This document shows, in pieces, positions 24,741 to 35,569 of a DNA stretch of 45,145 nt. Every line of letters begins with the position of its first letter. Position 1 is the stretch's first letter. Source of the stretch: Sphingomonadaceae bacterium (lineage in GTDB: Bacteria > Pseudomonadota > Alphaproteobacteria > Sphingomonadales > Sphingomonadaceae); the NCBI GenBank assembly GCA_029268145.1, contig JAJUHA010000016.1:1-45145 (forward strand), in the 5' to 3' direction. A model generated the notes under the pieces. That model was not told where the DNA came from. It was given only the letters and a program-made list of their open reading frames with translations, and did no database searches. The translations under genes and the position numbers were made by a program.

Positions 24741-25985
24741 TCAGCCCCGGCGGATCTCGACCGGAAGCTTCCGGTAGCCGTGGACGAAGTTGGAATAGAC
24801 CCGGACCGGCTCGCCGGCGAGCTCGACCCGCATGCGCCGCTTCTGCATCTCCTCAAGCAGGATGCCGATCTGGAGCTCGGCGAGCCGGGCGCCGACGCAG
24901 CGGTGGATGCCGAAGCCGAAGGAGAGGTGGCGCCGGGCATTCTCCCGCCAGGGAAGGAAGACGTCTCCGTCGGGAAAGACGCTCTCGTCGCGGTTGGCGG
25001 AAAGATACCACATGACCACCTTGTCGCCCGCGCGGATGGTCTGCCCGTGGAGGTCGAAGTCGGCGAGCGCGGTGCGGCGCATGTGGGCGAGCGGCGTCTG
25101 CCAGCGGATGAGCTCGGAGACGGCGTTGGGGATGAGCGACGGGTCCGCCATCATCCGCTCCCAGTTGGCGCGGTGGAGGTGCTGCGCCATCACCGCGCCC
25201 GACATGGTGTTGCGGGTCGTGTCGTTGCCGCCGACGATGAGCAGCACCAGGTTGCCGAGATACTCCTGCGGCGTCATGTGCCGGGTGGCCTCGGAGTGGA
25301 TCATCATCGAGATGAGGTCGGGCCTGGGCTCGGCGTTCGCCCGCTCGTTCCAGAGCCTGGTGAAATAGGCCACCATCTCGAACAGGATGTCCCAGCGCTG
25401 CCGGTTCTTCTCCTCGTCCGTCAAGGCCTCGAAGTCGGTCGCGGTATCGGACCATTTGGTGAGCAGTCGCCGGTCCTCCCAGGGGAAGTCGAACAGGATG
25501 GCGAGCATCCCCGTGGTGAGCTCGATCGAGACCCGGTCCACCCAGTCGAACGGCTCGCCTTCGGGAAGACTGTCGAGCAGCTCGGCGGTGCGGCGGCGGA
25601 TGTCGGGCGTCTGCCGGACCATCTCGGCCGGGGTGAAGGCGGGCGCCACCGTGCGGCGCTGGCCGGTGTGCTGGGGCCGGTCCATGGCGATGAACATCGG
25701 CATCTCGGGGTCGTTGCTGGCGGGGTTGCGGTCGGCCATGGTGATGCCGCCCAGGTCCCAGCGCGAGGAGAAGATGTCGGGCCGGCCCTCGACCTCCATG
25801 ATCGCGGCGTGGGAGACGACCGACCAGTAGGGGCCGAAGCCCGATTCCGGGCACCAGTGCAGCGGGCCCCGCTGCCTCAGCGCGGCGAACTTCGGCAGGA
25901 TCCGGCGGTATTCGAGCCACTCGTCGAGGCGCGAGACATCCAGATCGTCAAGCGTGAGCTCCCGTTCGGCGGCAAGCGTCGCCAT
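24741..25985 (-). CDS. Cytochrome P450
   Basis: This 414-residue soluble P450 carries the oxygen-activation helix I motif VGGNDTTRNTM (252-257 GGNDTT) and the helix K ExxR (Glu291-Arg294 in ELIRWQTPLAHMRR). The heme loop is FGFGIHRCVG with thiolate Cys363. MDRPQHTGQRRTVAPAFTP is the conserved helix C region. With no membrane anchor or fused reductase, it would need a separate ferredoxin, and none is nearby. Class I P450s of this shape in sphingomonads oxidise terpenes, alkanes or steroids; the substrate here is unknown. A perfect inverted repeat 39 bases upstream suggests a repressor-controlled promoter. Confidence 0.95.
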   Translation of the reverse strand: MATLAAERELTLDDLDVSRLDEWLEYRRILPKFAALRQRGPLHWCPESGFGPYWSVVSHAAIMEVEGRPDIFSSRWDLGGITMADRNPASNDPEMPMFIAMDRPQHTGQRRTVAPAFTPAEMVRQTPDIRRRTAELLDSLPEGEPFDWVDRVSIELTTGMLAILFDFPWEDRRLLTKWSDTATDFEALTDEEKNRQRWDILFEMVAYFTRLWNERANAEPRPDLISMMIHSEATRHMTPQEYLGNLVLLIVGGNDTTRNTMSGAVMAQHLHRANWERMMADPSLIPNAVSELIRWQTPLAHMRRTALADFDLHGQTIRAGDKVVMWYLSANRDESVFPDGDVFLPWRENARRHLSFGFGIHRCVGARLAELQIGILLEEMQKRRMRVELAGEPVRVYSNFVHGYRKLPVEIRRG

Positions 25986-26023
25986 GGCCGACTCTCCCTT
26001 TCTCTCCCTTCGTCCCCTCCACT

Positions 26024-26040
26024 TCTGAGCCTAGCTCAGA
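26024..26040. promoter_or_regulatory. Candidate operator: perfect 7-bp inverted repeat upstream of the P450 gene
   Basis: TCTGAGC-CTA-GCTCAGA reads as an exact inverted repeat with a three-base spacer. It lies 38 bases upstream of the P450 start, in the 103-base gap before the dctA stop. The form suits a TetR- or similar dimeric repressor; no such gene is adjacent. Confidence 0.55.
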
Positions 26041-26088
26041 CCAGAAGGGAGTCAAGGGAAATGCGGAGTGCCTTTACGCAAAATTCCG

Positions 26089-27366
26089 CTACTCGGCGAC
26101 CGCCGGGCGGGTTCCGCCCCGGCCCTCGGCCTCCTCGCGGGCCTCGCGCGCCAGCTCCCAGTGCGAGACGACGGCGGCGGCGACGGCATTGCCGACGACA
26201 TTGGTGGCCGAGCGGCCCATGTCGAGGAAATGGTCGACTGCGAGGATGAGGACGAGCCCGGCCTCGGGGATGTCGAACACGCCGAGCGTGGCCGCGATCA
26301 CGACAAGGCTCGCGCGGGGCACGCCGGCCATCCCCTTCGAGGTCACCATGAGGAGGAGGAGCATCGTCACCTCCTGGGCGATAGTGAGGTCGATGCCATA
26401 GGCCTGGGCGATGAAGATGGTCGCGAAGGTCATGTACATCATCGAGCCGTCGAGATTGAAGGAGTAGCCGAGCGGCAGGACGAAGCTGGCGATGCGCGGC
26501 GGCACCCCGTAGCGCTCGAGCGCGGCGAGGAAGCGGGGGTAGGCCGCTTCCGAGCTGGCGGTCGAGAAGGCGAGCAGGAAGGGCTCGCGGATCTCGCGCG
26601 CCAGCCGGGCCGCGCTTCCCGGCCCGATCACCACGGCGCCGGCGGAGAACAGGAGGAGCAGCAGGAGGAGGAGGCCGAGGTAGAAGCTCCCCATGAAGGC
26701 GCCGTAGGTGACGAGCACGCCGAGCCCCTCCCTGGCGACCGTCGCCGTGACGGCGGCGAACACGGCAAGGGGCGCCACCCTCATGACATGGCCGGTGATG
26801 ATGAGCATCATGTCCATCACCGCCTCGGCGGTCGCGATCAGCCCTTCGCCGCGCGGGCCCATGCGCCCCACGGCCACGCCGGCGAAGACCGAGAAGACGA
26901 CGATCTGGAGGATCTCGTTGGTGGCCAGCGCCTCGAAGATCGACCTGGGCACCAGGTGGGTGACGAAGGACCGCAGCGAGAATTCGGATTTCGCCAGCTC
27001 CGGCCCGCTTCCGGCCTCGGGCAGGGGAAGGGCAAGCCCCACTCCCGGCTGGAGCGTGTTGACGAGCAGCAGGCCGAGGGTGAGCGAGACCAGCGACGCG
27101 CCGACGAACCAGAGGATGGTGCGGGTGCCGATCCGGCCCAGGGCGGCGATGTCCTTGCCCATGTGGCCGATCCCGGCGACCAGCGCCGAGAGCACCAGCG
27201 GCGCAATGATCATCTTGATGAGGCGCAGGAAGACATCGGTGACGATGGTGAGGTAGGAGGCGACCTCGGCCGCGCCCGCGGGCGGGAGCTGGCGGTGCAG
27301 GAGGAAGCCCGCGAGGATCCCGAGGGCAAGCGCGAGCAGGATCCAGAAGGTGAGGTTGCGGCGCAT
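26089..27366 (-). CDS. Dicarboxylate/amino acid:cation symporter (DAACS, DctA/GltP type)
   Basis: The 425-residue membrane protein has the glutamate-transporter fold. It begins FWILLALALGILAGFLLHRQ, then has FLRLIKMIIAPLVLSALVAG. HP1 includes AFSTASSEAAYPRFLAALER, and the cation-site helix PLGYSFNLDGSMMYMTFATI follows. TSKGMAGVPRASLVVIAATL and AVDHFLDMGRSATNVVGNAV are the helix 8 / HP2 signatures. The likely substrates are C4-dicarboxylates or acidic amino acids. I use ATG 27366; a GTG four codons upstream (27378) is possible. It diverges from the HAD gene with 88 bases between. Confidence 0.95.
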   Translation of the reverse strand: MRRNLTFWILLALALGILAGFLLHRQLPPAGAAEVASYLTIVTDVFLRLIKMIIAPLVLSALVAGIGHMGKDIAALGRIGTRTILWFVGASLVSLTLGLLLVNTLQPGVGLALPLPEAGSGPELAKSEFSLRSFVTHLVPRSIFEALATNEILQIVVFSVFAGVAVGRMGPRGEGLIATAEAVMDMMLIITGHVMRVAPLAVFAAVTATVAREGLGVLVTYGAFMGSFYLGLLLLLLLLFSAGAVVIGPGSAARLAREIREPFLLAFSTASSEAAYPRFLAALERYGVPPRIASFVLPLGYSFNLDGSMMYMTFATIFIAQAYGIDLTIAQEVTMLLLLMVTSKGMAGVPRASLVVIAATLGVFDIPEAGLVLILAVDHFLDMGRSATNVVGNAVAAAVVSHWELAREAREEAEGRGGTRPAVAE

Positions 27367-27454
27367 CGGCCATGGCACTGCCACCCCGGGCGGCCGGCGG
27401 CAAGGCGGGGTCTGGCGGCTTGCCGCGGCCGCGCGCCGCCGCCATGGGGCGGGC

Positions 27455-28102
27455 ATGGCAAGGTTCGGCGCGGTCATCTGGGATTTCGGCGGAGTCCTCA
27501 CCAGCTCGCCGTTCGCGGCGTTCGCCCGGTTCGAGCGGGCGCGGGGCCTGCCCGATGGCTTCCTCCGCCGGGTGAACGCCACCAACCCCGACTCCAACGC
27601 CTGGGCGCGGCTCGAGCGCAGCGAGATCGACGCGCAGGGCTTCGACGCCCTGTTCGCCGCCGAAAGCGCGGCGCTCGGCCACGCGGTGCGGGGGGCCGAG
27701 GTGCTGCCGCTCCTTGCAGGCGAGATCCGGCCGCGGATGGTCGCAGCGCTCGACGCCTGCCGCGCGGCCGGGCTCGCGCTTGGCTGCATCACCAACAATG
27801 CGAAGGTCGGTGCCGGGCCCGGCATGGCCGAGGATGCGGAGCGCGCCGAAGCCGTCGCCGCCGTGCTCGCCCGCTTCGACCATCTGATCGAGAGCTCCAA
27901 GGCGGGCGTGCGCAAGCCCGACCCGCGCATCTACCGGATGATGCTCGACCGCCTCGGGCTTCCGGCCGAGCGCTGCGTCTACCTCGATGACCTCGGCATC
28001 AACTGCAAGCCGGCGGCCGCGCTCGGCATGACGGCGATCAAGGTGACGGACGAGGCGCAGGCGCTCGCCGCGCTCGGAGGATTGCTCGGCCTCGCCCTCT
28101 AG
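27455..28102 (+). CDS. HAD-superfamily hydrolase (subfamily IA)
   Basis: The 215-residue protein has HAD motif I VIWDFGGVLTSSPF with nucleophile Asp10. The second Asp of the usual DxD is Gly, as in YihX-like and epoxide-hydrolase-linked HADs. Motif II is GCITNNAK. The lysine motif is SKAGVRKPDPRIYRMMLDRL, and motif III is CVYLDDLGINCKPAAALGM. The cap is the small alpha-helical C1 type (residues about 17-90). The function is probably phosphatase or a related phosphoryl or CoA-ester activity; the substrate is unknown. It starts at ATG 27455 and ends 58 bases before the convergent rpoN stop. Confidence 0.9.
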   Translation: MARFGAVIWDFGGVLTSSPFAAFARFERARGLPDGFLRRVNATNPDSNAWARLERSEIDAQGFDALFAAESAALGHAVRGAEVLPLLAGEIRPRMVAALDACRAAGLALGCITNNAKVGAGPGMAEDAERAEAVAAVLARFDHLIESSKAGVRKPDPRIYRMMLDRLGLPAERCVYLDDLGINCKPAAALGMTAIKVTDEAQALAALGGLLGLAL

Positions 28103-28160
28103 GGCCCCACTCGCCCTCCAGCGCCCCGCGCGCCCGCCGGTTCGCGGCAGGCCACGCCCC

Positions 28161-29651
28161 CTAGGCGGCGCGCACCACCGCCCGCCGCTTGCGGTCGAAG
28201 CTCGAGGGAATGTCCATCGCCTCGCGATACTTGGCCACCGTGCGCCGCGACAGCGCATGCCCCTCCTTCTCGAGGATGGCGTGGAGGTCATTGTCGGACA
28301 GCGGCTTGAGCGGCTCCTCGGCCTCGATGAGCGCGCGGATCCGCGCCTTGACCGCGGCGGTCGCCACATCCTCCCCGCCATCGGCCGAATGGACCGCCGA
28401 GGAGAAGAAATACTTGAGCTCGAACACGCCGCGCGAGCAGGAGAGATACTTGTTGGAGGTGACCCGGCTCACGGTCGACTCGTGCACCTGCGCGGCTTCC
28501 GCCACCTGGCGCAGCGTCAGCGGCCGCAGGTGCGAGACTCCATGCTCGAAGAAGCCGGACTGCTGCTTCACGATCTCGGTCGCGACCTTGAGGATGGTGC
28601 CCGCACGCTGGTCGAGCGCGCGGATGAGCCACTGGGCATTGGCCAGACAGCCTTCGAGGAACTGGCGTTCGGCCTTGTCGCCCCGGCTTGCCGCGTGGGC
28701 CGCGACGAAGGCCTGATACTGGCGGTTGACGATCAGCCGCGGCAGCGTGCCCTGGTTCAGCTCGACGACATGGCCCTCCGCCGTGCGCCGGACGAAGAGG
28801 TCGGGGACGACATGGGCAGCGCGTCCGCCGCCGATCCGGAGGCCCGGCTTGGGGTCGTAGCTCCGGAGCTCGCGCAGCATGTCGGACAGATCCTCGGCGT
28901 CGACGTCGCACAGCCGGCGCAGCTGGGCGAGATCTCCCCGCGCCACCAGGTCGAGATGGGCGATGAGGGTGGCCATGCAGGGATCGTAGCGGTCGCGCTC
29001 GCGGGCCTGGAGGGCGATGCACTCCGCCAGCGTCCGGGCGCCCACGCCCGTCGGCTCGAAGCTCTGGACGATCATGAGCACCCGCTCCGCCTCGGCGAGC
29101 GGAATGCCGAGCCGCCCGGCGATTTCGTCCAGCGGCTCGGCGAGATAGCCGGCCTCGTCGATGCAGGCGATGAGGGCGAGCGCGATGGCAAGCTCCACCC
29201 CGGACAGGCGCGCCCCGGCCTGGCGGGCGAGATGCTCGGCGAGGCTGTCGTCGTCGGCGGCGAGCATGTCGGGCGTGAAGGCCTCGTCGCCGTCACTGCT
29301 TCCCTTCGGCGTGTCGGCCAGGCTGTCATGGTGGAACCGCTCCTCGACGAGGTCGACGTCGAGGCTCTCGCCGCCCTGGTCGGGAACTTCGCTTCCCGGC
29401 TCGGCCAGGGTCTCGCCTGTCGCGGCCACGGCCTCGCCCTCGCCGGTCGCCGGCCCGGCACCGCCGTCACCGCCCTCGAACTCGCCCGACTCATCGCCTT
29501 CGACGAGCAGCGGATTGCGCTCGAGCTCGGCGGCAATCTCGGCCTGGAGCTCGAGGTTGGAGAGGGCAAGCAGGCGGATCGCGGCCTGCAGCTGGGGGGA
29601 AAGGACGACCGTCTGGGCGGTGCGCAGGTCGAGGCGGGGACCGAGGGCCAT
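28161..29651 (-). CDS. rpoN: RNA polymerase sigma-54 factor
   Basis: RpoN recognises -24/-12 promoters and needs AAA+ activators. The 496-residue protein has region I (RLDLRTAQTVVLSPQLQAAI, Gln-rich, residues 6-50) and an acidic region II. The core-binding domain comes next, then an HTH-like segment (TLRQVAEAAQVHESTVSRVT) and YLSCSRGVFELKYFFSS. The C-terminal RpoN box is SRRTVAKYREAMDIPSS. It begins 11 bases after the lptB stop on the same strand. A perfect target promoter for this factor precedes glnB about 3 kb upstream on the same strand. Confidence 0.98.
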   Translation of the reverse strand: MALGPRLDLRTAQTVVLSPQLQAAIRLLALSNLELQAEIAAELERNPLLVEGDESGEFEGGDGGAGPATGEGEAVAATGETLAEPGSEVPDQGGESLDVDLVEERFHHDSLADTPKGSSDGDEAFTPDMLAADDDSLAEHLARQAGARLSGVELAIALALIACIDEAGYLAEPLDEIAGRLGIPLAEAERVLMIVQSFEPTGVGARTLAECIALQARERDRYDPCMATLIAHLDLVARGDLAQLRRLCDVDAEDLSDMLRELRSYDPKPGLRIGGGRAAHVVPDLFVRRTAEGHVVELNQGTLPRLIVNRQYQAFVAAHAASRGDKAERQFLEGCLANAQWLIRALDQRAGTILKVATEIVKQQSGFFEHGVSHLRPLTLRQVAEAAQVHESTVSRVTSNKYLSCSRGVFELKYFFSSAVHSADGGEDVATAAVKARIRALIEAEEPLKPLSDNDLHAILEKEGHALSRRTVAKYREAMDIPSSFDRKRRAVVRAA

Positions 29652-29662
29652 CTGCGCCGGAC

Positions 29663-30418
29663 CTAGAGGCTGAAATGCTCGCCGAGATAGACTTCGCGTA
29701 CCCGCGGATCGCGGACCAGCGCCTCGGGCGTGCCCTCGAACAGCACACGGCCATCGTAGATGATGCAGGCGCGGTCGACGATGTCGAGCGTCTCGCGGAC
29801 ATTGTGGTCGGTGATGAGGACGCCGATGTCGCGGTCGCGCAGGTGCATGACGAGGTTGCGGATGTCGGCGATCGAGATGGGGTCGATCCCGGCGAAGGGC
29901 TCGTCGAGCAGCATGATCGACGGGCTGGCGGCAAGCGCCCGGGCAATCTCGCAGCGCCGCCGCTCGCCGCCCGAGAGCGCCATCGCCGAGGCGTTGCGCA
30001 GCCGGGAGATGTGGAACTCGTCGAGCAGCGCGTCGAGCCGGGCGCGACGGCGCGCAGGGTCGGGCTCGGCGATCTCGAGCACCGCCTCGATGTTCTGCGC
30101 GACCGTCAGCCCGCGGAAGATCGAGGTCTCCTGCGGAAGATAGCCGAGACCCAGCGCAGCCCGGCGATACATGGGAAGGCCGGTGATCTCGACGCCATCG
30201 AGCAGGATCCGCCCGTGGTCAGGGGCGGCAAGGCCCATGATCGAATAGAAGCAGGTGGTCTTGCCGGCCCCGTTGGGGCCGAGCAGGCCGACCACCTCGC
30301 CGCGATGGACCGACAGCGAGACATCCCGAAGCACCACCCGGCCATCGTAGGACTTGCCGATCGAGACCACGGCAAGACCGGCGCCGCCCGGCCCGGCCTG
30401 TCCCCCCTGGTCCGCCAT
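29663..30418 (-). CDS. lptB: LPS export ABC transporter ATP-binding protein LptB
   Basis: LptB powers LPS extraction through LptFGC. The 251-residue ATPase has Walker A LGPNGAGKTTCFYSIMG (47-54) and the LptB-typical PMYRRAALGLGYLPQETSIF. RGLTVAQNIEAVLE is next, then the signature ALSGGERRRCEIARAL (148-152) and Walker B IMLLDEPFAGIDPISI. The H-loop is ITDHNVRETLDIVDRAC. I start at ATG 30418. It is followed by rpoN, as in most proteobacteria. The usual upstream lptC-lptA genes are missing; a 271-base non-coding gap and glnA lie upstream instead. Confidence 0.95.
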   Translation of the reverse strand: MADQGGQAGPGGAGLAVVSIGKSYDGRVVLRDVSLSVHRGEVVGLLGPNGAGKTTCFYSIMGLAAPDHGRILLDGVEITGLPMYRRAALGLGYLPQETSIFRGLTVAQNIEAVLEIAEPDPARRRARLDALLDEFHISRLRNASAMALSGGERRRCEIARALAASPSIMLLDEPFAGIDPISIADIRNLVMHLRDRDIGVLITDHNVRETLDIVDRACIIYDGRVLFEGTPEALVRDPRVREVYLGEHFSL

Positions 30419-30573
30419 TCCGGCTTCGGCGAGCGCTTCCACGCCTTTCCCCTTGCCCCGCAGCGGTTCGCCGCGCCGAAGGCGCGGCTCGCCGCAACCC
30501 GGCACCAACCGCCCCCGCCAGCGCTGGCGGGCCCGAAAGTTGGCGCGATTCTTGCAGGCAGCCTAACGCGGAA

Positions 30574-30600
30574 CGCGGGCGGGTTCAACGCCCGCCCGCG
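30574..30600. repeat. Perfect 10-bp stem hairpin between glnA and lptB
   Basis: cgcgggcggg at 30574-30583 pairs exactly with 30591-30600 around a seven-base loop. No T-run follows on either strand, so it may act as a weak or Rho-type stop or processing site between glnA and lptB. Nothing else was seen in 30419-30645. Confidence 0.65.
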
Positions 30601-30645
30601 CCCAAGGTCCGGAATGGAGGAAGGACTGGCCCCGGCGGCCGGACC

Positions 30646-30675
30646 GGGGGCGGGGGCAGCGCGGAAGCCGCCCCC
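30646..30675 (-). terminator. Possible terminator hairpin after glnA
   Basis: An 8-bp GC stem (30646-30653 with 30668-30675, loop 14) lies 14 bases after the glnA stop on the minus strand. There is no downstream T-run, so termination is inferred from position only. Confidence 0.4.
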
Positions 30676-30689
30676 AAAGCGCCGTCCGG

Positions 30690-32102
30690 TCAGGCGCTGT
30701 AGTACATGTCGAACTCGACCGGGCTCGGCGTCATTTCCCAGCGGAGCACTTCCTCCATCTTGAGCTCGATGTAGGCGTCGATCTGGTCGTCGGTGAACAC
30801 GCCGCCCTTGGTGAACACGGCGCGCCCCTTGTCGAGGCTCGTGAGCGCTTCGCGCAGCGAGCCGCACACGGTTGGCACCTTCTTCAGTTCGCGCGGCGGA
30901 AGATCGTAGAGATTCTTGTCCATCGCGGCACCGGGGTGGAGCTTGTTCTCGATCCCGTCGAGCCCGGCCATCAGCAGCGCCGAATAGGCGAGATACGGGT
31001 TGGCCATGGCATCCGGGAAGCGGACCTCGACCCGCTTGGACTTGGCGCCCGAGCCGTAGGGAATGCGGCACGAGGCCGAGCGGTTGCGGCTGGAATAGGC
31101 GAGGAGAACGGGCGCCTCGAAGCCCGGCACCAGCCGCTTGTAGCTGTTGGTGGTGGGGTTGGTGAAGGCGTTCACGGCCTTGGCGTGCTTGATGATGCCG
31201 CCGATGAAGTAGAGCGCGGTCTCGGAGAGGCCGGCATAGCCTTCGCCCGCGAACAGCGGCTTGCCCTTGTTCCAGATCGACATGTGGGTGTGCATGCCCG
31301 AGCCATTGTCGTCCTTGATCGGCTTGGGCATGAAGGTCGCGGTCTTGCCATAGGCCTGCGCCACCATCTGCACGACATATTTGTAGATCTGCATCCGGTC
31401 GGCGGTCTCGACCAGGGTGCCGAACTCGAGCCCGAGCTCGTGCTGGGCGGCGGCGACCTCATGGTGGTGCTTGTCGCACGGCAGGCCCATCTCGAGCATG
31501 GTCGCGACCATCTCGCCGCGCAGGTCCATCGCGCTGTCGACCGGCGGCACCGGGAAATAGCCGCCCTTGGCCCGCGGCCGGTGGGCGAGATTGCCTTCCT
31601 CATACTGGCGGCCGCTGTTGGTGGGCAGCTCGACGTCGTCGATCGCGTAGTGGCCGCCGGCATAGCCCTGGCCGAAGCGGACATCGTCGAACACGAAGAA
31701 CTCTGCCTCGGGCCCCACATAGACCGTGTCGCCCGCGCCGCTCGCCTTCAGATAGGCCTCGGCGCGCTTGGCGGTCGAGCGCGGGTCGCGGCCGTAGAGC
31801 TCGCCGGTTGCGGGTTCGACGATGTCGCAGAAGAGGATGAGCATCGGCGTCGCCGAGAAGGGGTCGACATAGTGGGCGTCGAGATCGGGCTTCAGGATCA
31901 TGTCGCTCTCGTTGATCACCTTCCAGCCGGCGATCGACGAGCCGTCGAACATGAAGCCCTCGGTCAGATTGTCCTCGTTGATGACGCGCTTGGCCATCGA
32001 GAGGTGCTGCCACTTGCCCCGGGGGTCGGTGAAGCGCAGATCGACCCACTCGATCTCCTTTTCCTTCATGATCTTGAGGATGTCTGCGGGCTTGGTGGCC
32101 AT
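30690..32102 (-). CDS. glnA: Glutamine synthetase, type I
   Basis: GlnA makes glutamine from glutamate, ammonia and ATP as a dodecamer. The 470-residue protein begins [20 protein letters not shown]. It contains [19 protein letters not shown], the metal-site [54 protein letters not shown] and [11 protein letters not shown]. The NLYDLPP motif carries the tyrosine that GlnE adenylylates in class I-beta enzymes. ATG 32102 has a good AGGAG site. It lies 62 bases after glnB, so glnB-glnA is the usual operon, driven by the sigma-54 promoter upstream of glnB. Confidence 0.98.
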   Translation of the reverse strand: MATKPADILKIMKEKEIEWVDLRFTDPRGKWQHLSMAKRVINEDNLTEGFMFDGSSIAGWKVINESDMILKPDLDAHYVDPFSATPMLILFCDIVEPATGELYGRDPRSTAKRAEAYLKASGAGDTVYVGPEAEFFVFDDVRFGQGYAGGHYAIDDVELPTNSGRQYEEGNLAHRPRAKGGYFPVPPVDSAMDLRGEMVATMLEMGLPCDKHHHEVAAAQHELGLEFGTLVETADRMQIYKYVVQMVAQAYGKTATFMPKPIKDDNGSGMHTHMSIWNKGKPLFAGEGYAGLSETALYFIGGIIKHAKAVNAFTNPTTNSYKRLVPGFEAPVLLAYSSRNRSASCRIPYGSGAKSKRVEVRFPDAMANPYLAYSALLMAGLDGIENKLHPGAAMDKNLYDLPPRELKKVPTVCGSLREALTSLDKGRAVFTKGGVFTDDQIDAYIELKMEEVLRWEMTPSPVEFDMYYSA

Positions 32103-32164
32103 GTCTGCTCTCTCTCCTGGTTGGTCCTGGTGGGTGCCGGGCCGCGCGCCGGAATGGCGGGCCT

Positions 32165-34260
<2,096 letters not shown>

Positions 34261-34271
34261 GCCGAAGGCGG

Positions 34272-34419
34272 CTGCGGCCAGAAGCTGGCCCGCAGACTCG
34301 CCGCAGGCCCGGCCGGCCGGCTGGCGGCTGAGCCGCCAAGCCGGACCGACGAGCGGGCTTTGCCCGCAACCTTCTGTTCTTCCCGCCTTTGCCGAGCGGA
34401 CTCGCGGGCTTTGCCCGCG
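34272..34419. repeat. Four consecutive short hairpins after the AbgT gene
   Basis: Four inverted repeats lie in 150 bases: 34272-34295 (ctgcggccag/ctggcccgcag, one bulge), 34319-34342 (ggct-ggcggc/gccgcc-agcc), 34353-34367 (gcgggc-ttt-gcccgc) and 34403-34419 (cgcgggc-ttt-gcccgcg). The last two share an identical 15-base core. The first two may end AbgT transcription; the last two look like small REP-type elements. Confidence 0.7.
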
Positions 34420-34710
34420 GCCGCGATTGTTTCAGGACTGTCGACTTTTCACACTTTTCCCTCTCGTGCGGGGAAATGATCATGTCGGCCGCGCAACGAA
34501 CCGGTGCTGAGAAAGAGCGATGCGGAGGATAGGCGGCAGGGGGCGTGTAGGACAGGGCGGCGGATGTCCGCTTCGCGCCTCCGATACGGTCGTTGCCCGG
34601 CGGCCAGGCGGACTCAATAGTCCGACACTCATCCCGCAGAATTGTCCGATGCTCCCACCCGCGCCCAACGGGCATGGTTCCCACGACCGCTGCCGAGCAA
34701 CCACCTCCCG

Positions 34711-34737
34711 TTGACAGTAACGCTGCTCCCCATAATT
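34711..34737 (+). promoter_or_regulatory. Possible sigma-70-like promoter for the PEP-CTERM gene
   Basis: TTGACA at 34711-34716 is a perfect -35 box. A weak -10 (ATAATT, 34732-34737) follows 15 bases later, which is short of the ideal 17. The rest of the window is too GC-rich for this to be common by chance. Confidence 0.45.
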
Positions 34738-34751
34738 CCCAGACCATCCTG

Positions 34752-34773
34752 TGTCACTGATTTGTCACTATTT
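34752..34773. repeat. Two tandem copies of TGTCACTrATT at 11-base spacing
   Basis: TGTCACTGATT at 34752-34762 is followed directly by TGTCACTATTT at 34763-34773. They lie between the possible -10 and the ribosome site of the PEP-CTERM gene. Copies one helical turn apart suggest a regulator binding site. Confidence 0.55.
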
Positions 34774-34801
34774 CGTGAGATTGTTAAGGATAGGAGGGGT
34801 C

Positions 34802-35569
34802 ATGAGACTGATATCCGGTTCTGCACTTGGCGTCGCGGCCCTCGTGGGCTGTCTTTCCTCACCAGCCGCGGCCCTCAATGTGAGCTTTTTTGGCGGTGAG
34901 CTTTTTGCCCAGGTACGCGGCCAGTGGGAGGGAGAGGAGTATCTGTTCATTGACAGCTCTCCCCTCTTGCCGGGTGTTCCCTTCGAGAGAAGCTGGGAAA
35001 CAACCGCGATGGGCAGCCCCTTCATCATCCGGTTCGACGTCGAGTTTTTCATGCCGGATGCCTCGCAAGGTGGGCTCCGAGTCAAAGTCACACCAATTTC
35101 TGTTCTCGATTCTCCGGCATTGATCACAGTTGACGTTTTTCAGTTCAGTCTGGATGTTGCTACGGATATTCCAGCTGCAGTTGCATTTGACTGGCAGGTC
35201 ATGCTTGATCCCATAAGCCCAATCACCAGGATTGACCTCGGGGACAGTCTCACCGGCGGCACGGCGCTGGAATTTGCTCCTGGCAATCATGTTGGCGCCA
35301 CGACCTTTCCTGCTGGCAAAGGAAGACGAGACATCATCGTCTCGCTTGACGGAAGTTCGCTCATTCCGCCGATCGAGCGCATTGAGGGGCCGCCTATCAC
35401 GGACATCGGACTGGATTTCAGGATTGCTCCAGTCATGGATCCACCACCCGGCGGTGTCATTCCAGAGCCCGGCGCCTGGGCGATGCTGATCGCAGGCTTT
35501 GGGCTTGTGGGCGGCGCGCTCCGCACCCGCCGGCGGGAAGCGGTCGAGAGCGGCACCGCAGTAGCTTAG
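34802..35569 (+). CDS. PEPxxWA-CTERM sorting-domain protein (secreted, unknown function)
   Basis: This 255-residue protein is predicted to be exported and sorted by an exosortase. It starts MRLISGSALGVAALVGCLSS with a signal peptide ending near PAAA. A beta-rich domain without recognised motifs follows. It ends with the tripartite PEP-CTERM tail: VIPEPGAWAMLIAGFGLVGG, then the basic RTRRRE. The PEPxxWA form is typical of Sphingomonadales. ATG 34802 has a perfect AGGAGG. The gene is visibly less GC-rich than its neighbours (ATT, TTT and GAT codons are frequent), which suggests acquisition or weak codon selection. No exosortase gene is in the window. Confidence 0.9.
   Translation: MRLISGSALGVAALVGCLSSPAAALNVSFFGGELFAQVRGQWEGEEYLFIDSSPLLPGVPFERSWETTAMGSPFIIRFDVEFFMPDASQGGLRVKVTPISVLDSPALITVDVFQFSLDVATDIPAAVAFDWQVMLDPISPITRIDLGDSLTGGTALEFAPGNHVGATTFPAGKGRRDIIVSLDGSSLIPPIERIEGPPITDIGLDFRIAPVMDPPPGGVIPEPGAWAMLIAGFGLVGGALRTRRREAVESGTAVA

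Larger units (their letters stand above)
34420..34801. other. Non-coding upstream region of the PEP-CTERM gene
   Basis: About 380 bases with no credible gene and clearly lower GC toward 34801. It contains the inverted pair tttccc/ggggaaa near 34460, a possible promoter at 34711-34737 and an 11-base tandem repeat at 34752-34773. Confidence 0.6.
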
